DNA from: Eukaryota sp. TZLM1-RC
Taxonomy: Eukaryota > Metamonada: BaSk clade
DNA: 64,000 bases
NCBI GenBank assembly: GCA_040285825.1
Contig: JAUPSS010000007.1
Coordinates: 334,501 to 398,500, forward strand
Direction of reading: 5' to 3'
A program made the translations under genes and the position numbers. The notes under the pieces were generated by a model that saw only the letters and a program-made list of their open reading frames with translations, was not told the origin of the DNA and did not search any database. Position 1 is the first letter of the stretch. Each line of letters opens with the position of its first letter. This document shows positions 42,970 to 54,189 of the stretch, piece by piece.

Positions 42970-45250
42970 GTGGTGGCAAAAATTTTATTTATGAGTTATT
43001 TGTATGAGTTATCTTGTGAACTTGAAAAATTGCCGCCACAAATTTGCACCAAATGTTTTCCTCAATCGATTCAAGAAATTCCAAACCGATCTCTTTTTAA
43101 TTTACAGTTTTGCTGTAAAAAGCTTCAACAAAAATTGTCAAAGATTTTTGAAAACTTGGATTTTGATGTTAGACCAGGCTTGGCCAAGAAAAAGAATCCC
43201 GCCTTTGCAAATCTTTTACAAGATATGTGTGACAGTACTTCTTCTGCCTTAGTAACAACAATTCCTCAAGTTTATGGTACTCTCTTAACTGATTCTGCTT
43301 GGACTCTAAATATGAGATTTCGTTCCTTTATCTGTCCTGATAATTTACCTCATAATTTAATTTGTAAATGTTCTCGAGAAATTACAAATACCTTAGTCCA
43401 CATTATGGTGGTTTAGGGTGGACGAAGGCTTCTATTCTTACCTCGTGTGCTTTTGTTGGTGGATGCAGAAATGCAATCTTTGAGTTTTCCGAAAGATTTG
43501 CAGATTGGGAAGATTTATTGATGACAACGCAAAGTTCCACTGTTTTTGCATTAAATGAAGAAATTTCAAGAATTGATGTAGAAAAATGGGGTCGATGTTT
43601 TCCCCAATCATTCAATGGCAATATTCCAGAAAATAATGTTTCAAATTTGAAGTACACTCTTCGAACATTACAGAAAAGATAAACTGGAATGTATGAAAAA
43701 GATCTTTATAATAATATTTGCAGCTCAGCTGTTTTAAATCAAGATCTTCACTCATTGTTATTGGAGAAGGGTGTTTGTGAAAACAAGGCGTCAGATTCTT
43801 CACTTTTTGTAACCATTGTACCACGAAGATTTGGATTGTGTGCCACTAATGAAGCATTTGTAACAAAAATGAGATTATATTTGAACATCCCCATTAACCA
43901 ATTATTGTCAAAAGAAAAATGTATTTGTTCGAATTCACCTCAACTCACTTTGCGCCATGCTCTAAATTGCTCTAAATTGATAACTTAACGTTCTTCATTA
44001 CATGATGCTGTTAGAGACACTGTTTTCAATATGGCACAAACTGCAAGGATATCGTGTATCAAAGAGCCCCTGCTGAAGGAAACACTTTCTCTGAATAATT
44101 TTGGTTCTGATGATAGAGGTGATGTATACTGTGATTGGATTGATAATTCTGAAGCTATTGTTGACTTTGTCTCATGTAATGTTGCAAACGATACTTTGGT
44201 TCACAGAAGAAAACTTAATCCTGTGGCTGCTCTGCATTTAAAGCAAAAGAAAAACATAGAAAATATGATAAAGAAATTGAAGATGCAAATGTCGATAGAA
44301 ATACACAGCTGGTTTTTATTGCTTTCCAGTTTTCGATAAATGGAAGATTATCAGTTGAAGCAGAAACTTCTTTGGATGACTTCCAAAAAATGGTGAAAGA
44401 AAAAACAATGAAAAGATTCGATATTTTTTTATGGCGTTCGCGGATTCAATTTGCCATTATTAATAGATTACCGCGGTTTTTCAATCGAATTAGAGAAGCT
44501 TTAGCTAGACAGCAAGCAAATCAAGATTTTGTAGAGGAAATCTTGGTTTAATGATAGTCGTCCCATTAGTTATGATTTAATTTAATCAAGTGTGCAAATT
44601 CAATAAATACGAAAATTTTTAGAAATTACAACCACTCATTTGTTAAATTGTAAACATTTTATTACTTTTAGAAGCAAGGTTCATGATGCTGTAAGAGACT
44701 AGTTATATTGTATGTGTGAATCTCATAGAATTGAATCCCTCTTGGAACCTCTGTTGTCAAATCTGTTTGATGCTGAAGATGATTTTCATAAGAATAATAG
44801 AGGTGATGTTATATTACCTGGACTCGATGGAAGTTTCATTTTATTGGATGTAATGTCTGTTGATCCTTGTAATGCCTCAAATGAAAGGCTAGTTAATTCT
44901 GAAATTCATAATCCCCTTTCAAATGCTGAAAATTTCAGATTCAAAAAATACAATGAACCTTTGTCCAAATTGGCCAGTCTACAGCATGCAAAATACAATT
45001 TGTATCCATTTGTATTTTCCCTTTTTGGTTCACTTGCACCAACTGCTTTACGTTTTTTGGATGATTTTGAAATGATTGTAAAGAGAAGAACTGGCAGAAA
45101 TTTCAACAGATTGTTTTGGCAAAATAGAATTGTGTTTTCCATTTTTAAGGGGATGTTGAAGATGGTTTCTGATGCTTTGCTTTCTCTTGGATCTCACTAT
45201 GAGAGAGTTGCATCTAGTGTTTTTGTTTTGGGAGAGATGGATTTTTAGAT
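42970..45250 (+). mobile_element. LINE family A2 copy, interrupted by a LINE-A1 insertion
   Basis: The left part 42970-43387 encodes CTKCFPQSIQEIPNRSLFNL, GLAKKKNPAFANLLQDM and the start of the zinc-binding block CKC. The right part 44621-45248 resumes at the same protein position (EITTTHLLNCKHF) and continues through the RLE NRGDVILPGLDGSFILLD, RFKKYNE, and the C-terminal PFVFSLFGSLAPTALRFLDD, RTGRNF and FWQNRIVF. The 11-bp AGAAATTACAA occurs at both junctions. Confidence 0.9.
43388..44620 (+). mobile_element. LINE family A1 insertion within LINE-A2, 11-bp target-site duplication
   Basis: Flanked by AGAAATTACAA at 43377-43387 and 44621-44631. The 5'-truncated copy begins in the post-RT region (SPHYGGLGWTKASILTSCAF) and includes KEKCICSNSPQLTLRHALNC, the RLE block DDRGDVYCDWIDNSEAIVDF and the A1 3' end AAATTCAATAAATAC. 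It is nearly identical in protein to the copy at 29.5-30.7 kb. It carries its own stops near 43680 and 43986 and a frameshift near 44260, so both copies are dead by different lesions. Confidence 0.9.
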
Positions 45251-45329
45251 GTTGACTTATAGGTTTTCTAATAAATAATGATAATAATGATAATGGTTGA
45301 CCATTAATGGTTTAAATGAAATAAAAAAA

Positions 45330-45600
45330 ACTCGATATGATTTGCACATTACATAAATTTGGTCTCTGACTAAATTGTGTATTTTACTTCTAAATGTTAA
45401 TAAATGGTTAGAATTCAAAAGATGAGTAATCAAAAAAGGTTTACCACATTTACACGTTAAATGATAGGGCAATTTGTTTGTCCATAGAAAACTACCAAAC
45501 CTCATATTTAAAAAGCTATTCATTGTATTTTAAAAGAAGACCATAAATAGAAGGAATTTGAGTAACTGAAGAACGAGTGTCCTTTGAAGAATTTGCGAAA
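45330..45600 (-). pseudogene. LINE family A2 fragment
   Basis: The minus strand reads NMRFGSFLWTNKLPYHLTCK and CGKPFLITHLLNSNHLLTF, the zinc-binding region of A2. The fragment faces the plus-strand A2 copy and abuts repeat R1. Confidence 0.75.
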
Positions 45601-45639
45601 ATGGTTTACATCATGATGAATATGTTTCTTATGTGTCCA

Positions 45640-47175
45640 CGTCATCATGACTCATCGTCTAATTCAAGTAATGGGGAAACAAACATATCCAGCTTCCTCC
45701 TCACAAAAGGTCGCACTCCTCAAAACTTACATGTTCTATGATCAACGTCCCGTCAATGAACGGCGTGTTGGTGCGTCACCTTCGGTCCACATCGCATACA
45801 ACATTGTGGTCCGCGCAAGACATCACTAACCAAGCCCGATTACCCGTTGCCTAATGCCACTCAATTCAACGTCACTTTTGCAGCGACTTCTTTCCACTTC
45901 TCTCCGCTTTCGATCTCACTTTATGATCTTTCCTGATCGGCCACCCATCTTTCACAACATCAATGCCACGTGGCACTACGTCATTGGATTCCAATAACAT
46001 CAATACCACCCCTTTACACTGCTTTTATTCCCACTTCTTTTACTTAACACTTACTATACTTAATCTGTTTAGAACTCAATTTTCTTTACACATTTATTAT
46101 CTCCAAATACCAATTGTTTCCTCAATTTCAAGTTACTTTTAATCAAATTCTATCTCAACTCAAGTTTTCAAATAAAACCCTTTTTTCAGACACCATTTTG
46201 GATTTGCCACGTCACAATGACGTCACCCTCTTATTTCTTAGGCTTTTATGTCACAATTTGTGGTTTTCTGAAATAATTGTATTTAATTATCGTTAACACA
46301 CAGTTATTTCTTATATTCTTTGAAGCAATGTTTAACAAGGTCTTTCCTTGGCATTACCATCAAAAGCAAGTGATTCTTCAACAGTATTTGATGATTCTAA
46401 CTGTTGAAGTTTGGTACCTGACTGCTTGATCAAATCACCAATCAAATAATGTAAAATTGATTGGTTTTGATTGAGGGTTCCTCTCACAACAGATTCCACT
46501 TTATTCCCTGATTGATCTAGCAAAGGGGTAATAGTGGAAACTCTTGCCTGAAACTCTTCCATTTGTTTCGCAAACGCTTCCTTGGCTTGTGAGAAGGACA
46601 CAAGAGCTTCGTGGTGTTGAGAGTGGCCTTGAAGCCAGCCACATGAATCACACAAAGCAACCTTACATTGCCAATGTTGTTGTATCCAAGATCCAATATT
46701 TTGACTTGAAATAACAACGTCATGTGGCTCAAAGCGTAAAGTAACACCAGAAAGATGAATGGAATGGACTTTGGGAGGAACATCATTGACCAGGATTGGG
46801 TTCTTGGTTTCTTTTTTCAATTTATTACCATTATTTGCTGTGTTGGTCCGATGTTGATCACAAAACATGTAAGTTTTAATTTAATAACTGTTTTTAGATT
46901 TTTATTCAGATTGTTGTGTTTAAAATAATTCCAGGTTTGTTTTCTTATTTTAGGTTTTGTTGTACACTCAATTAATGAAAGTTTTGTCATTGTTTTAGTT
47001 GGTGTTTCATAATTGTTCTTATTTACTTCTTTTATAACTTTATTGCTACCTTCCATTCATGGAATTGTTGGTTTTTGCTTCAAGATATGGATACAATTAA
47101 CCATGTATTTTTGAAGTATGATGTTTTCTCCATTATAAAAGTGTCAGTATTGGTAAATCACTGTTTATATTCAAA
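45640..47175 (-). repeat. Dispersed repeat R1, full copy (inverted)
   Basis: Inverted relative to 57255-58715 and matching over its whole length of about 1.5 kb. The edges are CCACGTCATCATGACTCATC on the left and a GGTAAATCACTGTTTA block on the right. Internal inverted-repeat arms lie at 45722-45749 and 46850-46877, with sequences related to AAACTTACATGTTyTGTGAT. The 178-codon ORF lies between the arms. Confidence 0.9.
46332..46868 (-). CDS. R1 repeat ORF, unknown function
   Basis: A 178-codon frame starting inside the inverted-repeat arm (MFCDQHRTNTANNGN). The middle has HDVVISSQNIGSWIQQHWQC and CDSCGWLQGHSQHH, a Cys/His-containing stretch. The C-terminal half is helical and Gln/Glu-rich (SQAKEAFAKQMEEFQARVST), probably coiled coil. 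The copy at 57560 differs at only about seven of 172 residues plus the end, so the reading frame has survived in two copies. No family recognised, no signal peptide, no catalytic motif. Confidence 0.5.
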   Translation of the reverse strand: MFCDQHRTNTANNGNKLKKETKNPILVNDVPPKVHSIHLSGVTLRFEPHDVVISSQNIGSWIQQHWQCKVALCDSCGWLQGHSQHHEALVSFSQAKEAFAKQMEEFQARVSTITPLLDQSGNKVESVVRGTLNQNQSILHYLIGDLIKQSGTKLQQLESSNTVEESLAFDGNAKERPC

Positions 47176-47669
47176 TTAGATCTACATTTTTAAACACACT
47201 AGATGAATTGATTGGAACCAATTGATTGTGATTATTTGCTTGAAGAGTTGACTACATGTGGGACTGATTCACCTTCTAGTCAGTTTTGATGTCTTCAGAT
47301 TTGGAAATTCCTGATCAGTTTAATTCAATCAATGTCTAAGTGTATTCCTTTTTATTATATCCAACTTTTCTTGATTAACTGCAATTGCATAAAATAACAA
47401 CACACTATGGAATAATTGAATAACTAATGAAATACAACAGTCAAAGTAAAGTTCCTATTTTTTTGGAATTTTAAGAAAACACCAACATTTTCTACTTTGA
47501 TTTCATCCATCAGTCCGGGGCTTAACTATAACCCGTTTCCCCAATGCTCTCGTCCAATGTGAAGTTACAGTCTGTAACCTATGTACAAATTTCATGGTAC
47601 ATAAACTGAAAATTACCTTGATTCGTCAATTTCCAAAAAACTGTCGTCATGGTCCTTGTACAAGCAATA

Positions 47670-48300
47670 ATAAAAAGGGAAAAGTACACATCTACCCATT
47701 TTTGCAAAAAGTTGAACACGTCTACCCACCACAATAAAGTGAACACATCTACCCACTTTCTTACTGATAGGACTACTTTGCAGATTGGACATGACAACGA
47801 CCTCTTCCGTTGTTGCTGAATCAACTATAACTCTCAAACATAACGACACCGATTATCTCTTGAAAATCGATTCCCTGGCTTCGATGGAAATCATAAAGGA
47901 ACTGATTCGGCTAGATTGTGTCCAGAGCAGTGCCTATTGTGTCTACAAAAAGTCTGAACATACAAGAATTTATGCTCGTTGCAAAAATAAAAGATGTACG
48001 TTTGAATGCTATGCTACACGACCTAAATCCGCTTCTACAACAACTCCTTATGAGGTTAAGCGGTATAAAGCTCATTCCTGTGATGGTAATCTAACTTCTT
48101 CCTACAAGAATCTTCCTCCTTCCACAGATTACCTTGCCTCTTTGACATCCATTCGTACAAAAATCCAAAAGGATCCTGCCATCAGCTCCAAGCATTTGAA
48201 AGTGGATTTAAACACAGCGGCTGGATTTATACTTACCAACAACCATCCAAACCAGCCCGAAACTCTTCCTTTGGAACTCCTCGTAATCCTCGTACTTCTT
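47670..48300 (+). pseudogene. MULE N-terminal fragment with iterated terminal motif
   Basis: At 47686-47755 the motif ACAyrTCTACCCA occurs three times at about 28-bp spacing, the same kind of iterated terminus as the intact MULE at 49.2 kb. The frame from about 47785 then encodes a C-x4-C ... H-x-C DNA-binding domain (YARCKNKRCTFECYA, then EVKRYKAHSCDGN), as found at the N-terminus of Mutator-like transposases (FLYWCH/WRKY-GCM1 type). The transposase core is absent; instead the sequence runs into gag. Confidence 0.6.
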
Positions 48301-49213
48301 CATCTGCTTCCTTAAAAACTCCTACTAAGTCTATCTCAAAACATTCTTAAGAAATCATCTGTCGCTTCTGCAAACAACCTAGTCACATGATCCAGGATTG
48401 TCCTGATCCAGGTTGCCGTATATCCCAGCCACATAAATCCGAATCTCAACCTCGTTTCCGTAACCCTCGTAATCCTGCAGGAAGAGGGATTCCCACCCGT
48501 AACCGTAACCCGCAACTCTACTCGATCATCTCCTCTATTCAGGATGGGATTAAGGAAAACCACCATATTGACCACACCTATCTTTCCATCTACGTGACAA
48601 ATTCTGCTTCTAGTTCGGAATCAGAAACCTCGTTTAATGTTACGTTGAACTCTTTAATAAACACTGATAATTATTCCTACCATTCTTCCGTATCTTCCTC
48701 ATTTCCGTTGTCTCAAGGGCATTTTTTTGACTCTGATTACTTTGAATTTGCCAACCTCTTTGAGATTTTGGATCTCATTACTTGTCCTACTTAACCTTCC
48801 ACTGTACCTGAATATCCCAGGAAACCATCTTGTGTTCATCCTCTTCCCTTGTTTCTACACCCTTATCTCGTGTTGTGAAGGAAACTATCTTATCTGATGA
48901 TAACAGACCAACTTCTTCTAGTTCAGAAACTTCCTTTCTGGTACCGCTAGGAAAAGCTCCTGGTTCATCAAACAAATCATTGTCCTTGGAAACTAGTCCC
49001 GACCTCGACTCTGATTTGGAACCGGTGTACGCTGACTGTGCTCGGCACGACGGTGGAGTAACTGAGCTTGGAAACTTTGTTACTAGAAAAGGTAATTTTA
49101 ATCATCTCGATAAACTCCTGAAGCAACATCTCAAACCAGTCTTTCCTCCCCTTCCTATTATGGCTCTGTTATTGTCCATATTCCAAAAATAACCATCCCC
49201 CTTGAGAAACTCA
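48300..49213 (+). pseudogene. Ty3/gypsy gag and start of protease (left part of a split element)
   Basis: A basic Pro/Ser-rich stretch leads to the zinc knuckle CRFCKQPSHMIQDCPDPGC at 48363-48420, the double-cysteine style also seen in the gags at 19.0 and 21.3 kb. Serine-rich frames follow (48387-48794 and 48830-49192). The last codons before 49214 (YGSVIVHIPKITIPLEKLN in another frame) fit the strand region of a retropepsin. The element is interrupted here by the MULE and resumes at 51337. Confidence 0.6.
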
Positions 49214-49222
49214 ATAAAACAA

Positions 49223-51327
49223 GGGGCAATTTCACAAATGTCACTTTTCCAACACACAAGTTTCACAAATGTCACTTTCTTGTGTCTTAGTTTCATAAAT
49301 ATCAGTTTTATTCTATTTTCAAATGGTCATCTACTGGATATCAAATCCATCTGCTGGTGAATCACTATCATCTTCAACATCACTATCTGAAGTAACAAAT
49401 ACATCATTCATAACCCATTCTTTATCTTGAGAATCTTCAACATTGACTTCTTCTTGTGATTGAGGAGAATTTACACGTCCAATCAACCAGTTGCCGTCTT
49501 CGGAATAGCAACTTTTTCTTTGTTTGTCAGCAGATACATACTTAGTCATGATGGAGCGTTTTTTCGGCTTTGATTGAATTCTTTTCCTTCTTGGACGTCC
49601 TACCTTAGCCTTCAAGAGAAAAGGTAATGGCTTCATAAGAGTTTCGTCTCCAGTCCATCTTTTTTTGTCGGGAATGGGCATTAAACCCTTCTGATATACC
49701 CTTGAATATGTTTGTGTCAAGAACACTGGGTCAATACCTTCAATGGGAGCTGTTCCAATTTCAGAGAATGCTGCTAAAGCATGACTTTATGGGTATCCTT
49801 CTCTTAACCATAAACCACAATCACATTTTCTTTCACTCAACTTAACATTGTAAGTGTTTGCAGTAGAACCTACTTCAGCTTTCATAACAGTTCCATGTTG
49901 TTTAGCTAGTTTTACCGGGTAACGATCTGATTCTGCGTGGTTCAGCAATATCTTCTCTCGAATTGCTGGTACAATCAACATGTTCTTTCTTAGATAGACT
50001 TGGGACTGTTCATGTCTTGCAATAAACCAATCCATTAATTTCCTTCCAGAAACTTCCAACATGACAACAATTGGTAGTCCTCTCAGTGACTTCATCCAAC
50101 TATTGAGAGACTCTGCGACATTACTGGTCACATGTCCGTAGGTCTGTCCTTTGAACATATAACTGCTCCAATTCTCCACACCAACCGCTTGCAGAAAGTT
50201 GTAGGCCTTGAGTGAAATACTCATGATAACATTCATCGCATTGTTAAAGTCTTCAGCTGTTACTGCTTTGGCAGCTTCCCAAACAACTCCGATAAGCTTC
50301 TTCTTCCGACACTTCTTTGTTAAATTGTCCGCTAAGTGTCTTACACAGAAAGCGTGAGGAGCATCTGGAAACACGCGACTCACACCTTCTATAAGACCTT
50401 TATGTCGGTCACTTATAACAATTATGTTACCTTGACCAATACATTGACTTAAATGCCCTAAAAACCAACTCCAATTGTCCATGTTTTCCTGATTAACTAC
50501 TGCTATGGCAAGTGGAAACAATTGACCTTGACCATCCACAGAAGTAGCTCCTAACAAGATACCACCATAAGTTCAATGCAAATGTGCTCCGTCCAGTGCA
50601 AGGATCTGTTTACAATATTTAAACCCTTCAATGGACGCCCCATAGCTTATAAATGTTCTTAAAAATCTCTGTTCGTTGTCAACTTCATAAGTGGTGTACG
50701 AACCGTTGTTTGAAAGTGAAAGTTGTTGAAGGTACTTTGGAAGATCCTCATAAGAAGATTCATAGGAACCCAACAACCTAGTTCTAGAAATATTCCTGGT
50801 TCTAAATGCTTTGAGCTTTTTAATACTGCCATATTTGAAAATGAACGCAGTTTCAAGGATAGATGCAACTTTTTTAAAAGTAAGAAGTAAGAAGTAAGGG
50901 AGTTTCTACAATGGCCCTTTCTAAGTCAGGACTGTGAGAGAGGACCTCAGCTGTTGGTACTACAGTCTTCTTTGGTTGAGAAAGATCTTCTATACAATCA
51001 TGGTCTTGATACACTCTGATGACCACCGTTGATGAAGGTTTTTTGGTCGATGCAAGCAGCGCGAAGTTGCAACCCACTTGCAAACAACAAAGCGTAATAT
51101 TGTGCTTGTCACTTCTTCGGCGTAAGAGTTTTTTTCTTGTTTGTGATTCAAACAATTGTATGGTCTGTCGTATAACTTTCATAGATTGAAAGTCATTATC
51201 GACTCTAAGGACAATGGGGTTGTTCATTTCAGTGTAGCGATGGGAGTGATATTTCTGAAACTTCACTTTATGAAAGTGATATTTATGAAATTGTTTGTCT
51301 GACAAGTGATATTTATGAAATTAACCC
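49223..51327 (-). mobile_element. Mutator-like element (MULE) with iterated TIRs and 9-bp target-site duplication
   Basis: The 9-bp ATAAAACAA flanks the element at 49214-49222 and 51328-51336. Ends are GGGGCAATTTCACAAATG on the left and the inverse (ending ATGAAATTAACCC) on the right. Each end contains three copies of a TTTCAyAAATrTCAsTT motif spaced about 30 bp apart (49230, 49261 and 49291; inverse at 51245, 51275 and 51305). The 2105-bp element encodes one MULE transposase on the minus strand. Confidence 0.95.
49331..51227 (-). pseudogene. MULE transposase (MuDR-type) with SWIM finger and AT-hook, two stops and one frameshift
   Basis: The likely start is ATG 51227 (MNNPIVLRVDND); the open frame further upstream only translates the terminal repeats. 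Order: N-terminal C...C...H-x-C domain (CCLQVGCNFALLAS, then YQDHDC); a frameshift at a tripled 7-bp motif (50879-50898); LLGSYESSYEDLPKYLQQL; the first catalytic Asp in ILALDGAHLH, followed by TGA at about 50570 (GGILLGATSVDG); the PLAIAVVNQENMDNWSWFLG core; SDRHKGLIEGV; HAFCVRHLADNL; HVTSNVAESLNSWMK; and the SWIM finger CDCGLW, which loses its third Cys to TAA at 49784. The C-terminus has an AT-hook (GRPRRKR) and an acidic tail. Few lesions imply recent death. Confidence 0.9.
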
Positions 51328-51336
51328 ATAAAACAA

Positions 51337-51585
51337 TGGATCGTAAACTCTGACATTTGCAAATCTTTGCTGGCAAAGAAAAGATCATATACAGTATGAT
51401 CGATACTGACGTGATATACAGACTATATTCTGTATATCACGAGACTTGTGAATGTAGCTCGATTGAAACCAACTGGAAGTTTTGTAAAACTCAATCTAAC
51501 CGATAACAACTCTGTTGAGTGCCAACTAGTTTCCAGTACTGTCGCCTTCGCTTTTAGCAAAACTGCCAAACTCACCTGTGTGTCC
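51337..51585 (+). pseudogene. Ty3/gypsy protease fragment between MULE and LINE-B insertions
   Basis: The plus strand encodes a retropepsin-like run (SFVKLNLTDNNSVECQLVSS and KLTCVSTT). It is the middle part of the element whose left part ends at 49213 and whose right part resumes at 53445. Confidence 0.55.
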
Positions 51586-51596
51586 ACTACTCTAAC

Positions 51597-53444
51597 TTCC
51601 AAGTTAATTGCTGTGAAAAAATCAAATAATGGTGTTAGACCAATCGCAATTTCGGAATAATTTTACAGATTGGCTTCCAAATACTTGGTTTCCCCCAATG
51701 ATGCTTCTATGTTAATTAAAGAAGGTCAGTTTGGAGTTAAAATTAAAGGTGGATGCGAAAAAATTGTCCACTCAATCAGATTAAAGAAACTCATTAGATC
51801 TTATTCTAATGTTATTTGCTTGGATATTTTTAATGCTTTTAACTGTATTAGTAGAAATTCAATTTATGAGCTTGATCAAGCTAATTAATTAATTTTTCAG
51901 TTGGTCTTATGGTCAGAAGTCGAATTTATTTTAATATGATCATATTATTTACTCAAGAAAAAGGGGTTAAACAAGGTGATCCTATTTCACCGTTTTTATA
52001 TAGTCTTGGAACAAGTACTATTTTGAATTATTTAAATGAAATTGATGGAATTGAGGTTGTCAGCTACTTAGACGACACTTATGTTCTTTGTCAAGATCAC
52101 AATAATTGGTCTGACATCATCTCTACTTTATCGGTTAAATTTGATAATATTGGACTTTCTTTAAATTTATCAAAAACCAAAGTTTTTTCTGTTGATGAGG
52201 ATTTAGAAGTGTTGAAGGTGCCAATTGGTTCTGATGATTTTGAAAGTACTTTTATCGAGAACAAAGTAAATTCTGAGTTACTTGATAAATTAAAGTTGAT
52301 CGATTTACTTCCAATTCAGAACCAATTAATTCTTTTTGGGAACTGTATTAACTCAATACTAATGTACTGGGCACGTACTGTTCCTGATTCTAATACTGTA
52401 CTTGGATTTTCGAAATGGGTACATGAATTTAATTTATTCTTTAATTTTAGTCGATTTGAAAACTGGAAATTTCCCAATTTAATTCACATGCCTCTATCTT
52501 CTGGTGGTTTAGGTTTGCAGCACATGGGTTTCATTGCACCTGTTGCTTTTTCTGTTAGTTTATATCATGCGGCCAGAGATCTCGATTTAATTCCTTTAAT
52601 ACCTGCTCATTTCATTGATATTATTAGTTCTACTCTTCACTCTTCTTTTGTAGGATTTGATAATATTTGGGATAAGCATATTGAAGTTAATCAGCGATCA
52701 GTTATACATAATTATTGGAAAAAGGAAATTAATTTTATGTTAAACAAAATGAATTTTGAAGAGAAGTTACAGTATGAGGCTAATTGTAGTTCTTTTGCTT
52801 CTTCTTTTCTAACTTGCTTGCCAACTAATCTGAATTTAATTAGTTCTGATGATTGTTTTAATACTTTGTTGAAATTGAGACTTTAGTTGCACATGAATTT
52901 TCATTGTGTCCAGGTTGTGGTTATACTAACTTGGGTATGGACCACTCTTTTCAATGCCGGAAAGTCTCTAAGATGATTACTACGAGACATAATGAAGTTA
53001 AAGATTTTCTAGCTTCACTGATGAATTATAAGTTGGATTAAAAGAATTTATTGTGGATCTTTTCGATGAAGATAATCGTATTGCTTTTGATATAACAATA
53101 GTTGGTGGCTATGGTAATAGCTGGAAAGATGCATATTCCAATGCATTTGTCGGGAAAATTAGGAAGTATGATGTGTTAATCAAAAAAAATTAATTAATTC
53201 AATTATCCCACTTGTATTTAATGTACATGGTGGTTTTTATTCGAAGACAATTTCATCATTTAATCAATTTGGTTGGTCAGATTTGTGTCCAGAAGTAGCT
53301 ACTATTATTGCTAAGGGTAGTTTTAGATGTCATTCTGCATTTAATTTTATTCTTAGTAAAATTAGTGAGGCTCGTAGGTTTTGGTAGTTGTACTTGTTTG
53401 TTTTTCTAGTATTTTAATTTTCAACTATTATTTCTATAAAAGCG
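51597..53444 (+). mobile_element. LINE family B, 5'-truncated insertion with 11-bp target-site duplication
   Basis: ACTACTCTAAC is present at 51586-51596 and 53445-53455. The insert starts inside the RT (LIAVKKSNNGVRPIAISE) and extends to a 3' UTR. It sits in the protease-to-RT interval of a Ty3/gypsy element, whose frame resumes directly after the right duplication. Confidence 0.9.
51600..53388 (+). pseudogene. LINE-B polyprotein: RT (YLDD intact) and RLE
   Basis: RT blocks: VRPIAIS (followed by a TAA), GQFGVKIKGGCEKIVHSIR, VICLDIFNAFNCISRN, KGVKQGDPISPFLYSLGTS, VVSYLDDTYVLC (catalytic YLDD intact) and GLSLNLSKTK. The long frame 51909-52886 continues through SSGGLGLQHMGFIAPVAFSV. Downstream, in shifted frames, come a CPGCGYTNLGMDHSFQC zinc-binding block (about 52910-52960) and an RLE-like core with FDITIVGGYGNSW and KIRKYDVLIKKN (about 53085-53190). 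Frame breaks at about 51886, 52886, 53040 and 53190 make it inactive. It is clearly separate from family A. Confidence 0.8.
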
Positions 53445-53990
53445 ACTACTCTAACCGTCTTCGAGTGTCCCAATTTCTGCCTAATAGATTGTGACCTTTG
53501 AAAATCACTTGGATTACTCACCAACAATTACTTATTTGTTATCTTAACTGAGAGAAACCTATCTATTCGAGATGACAATGATACACCAGACAAATTCTTA
53601 CCTCCTGCATTGACTGTATCTACTGCTGTAACCTTGCCTGATCTTGACAAAGCTAAATTCTTCTTAGATGACCCAACTATCACCCCAAACATCAAGGACC
53701 TCCTTCTCAAATATCCACAGCTCTTCTCTAAACTTCCTGACCCCCGTGAGATTGATTGCCCCTCAATGGCTATCGAATTTTATGACGAATCTGAAATAGT
53801 CTCGAAGGAAGCCCGTTTCTTACCTCCCGATAAGCTCCGCATCGCTAATAAACAGATTGACCTACTCATTGAACTTTCATTCGCTGTTGCATACAATTGA
53901 CCCTTCTCTTCTCCTATTTGCTTAGTACAAGTCCCTAGAAAACCTCCTCGACTCACTGGTGACTACTCCGGTTCAACTGATGAAAGACAA
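53445..53990 (+). pseudogene. Ty3/gypsy protease end and RT start (right part of the split element)
   Basis: After the LINE-B duplication the frame gives a VFECPNFCLIDCDL strand, then after a stop the pre-RT IDCPSMAIEFYDESE, the LPPDKLRIANKQIDLLIELS block and VPRKPPRLTGDYSG. These align with IDCNPMDIDFYDED and RKPRLTGDFSG at 22.3-22.6 kb. The element is cut off around 53990. Confidence 0.8.
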
Positions 53991-54189
53991 AGAATTCTGT
54001 CCACATATTGTGCTGTATTTAAAATAGGTTCGCAGATATCATTTATACTTATAAAAATCTCCTTTCTTACTTTCAGTAAGAAAGAAATCTTTTTTTGAAA
54101 CAGAGCTTTAACTTCAATAAAAATTGGTGGATACAGTTAAACTCTTAAACAACAGAAATTGAAAACAAACAAAAAATATATTGAATACA

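Noticed and set aside
51228-51305. Upstream extension of the MULE transposase start to 51305
   Set aside because: That stretch only translates the iterated terminal motif (repeating KYHFHK/KYHSH text), so ATG 51227 is preferred.
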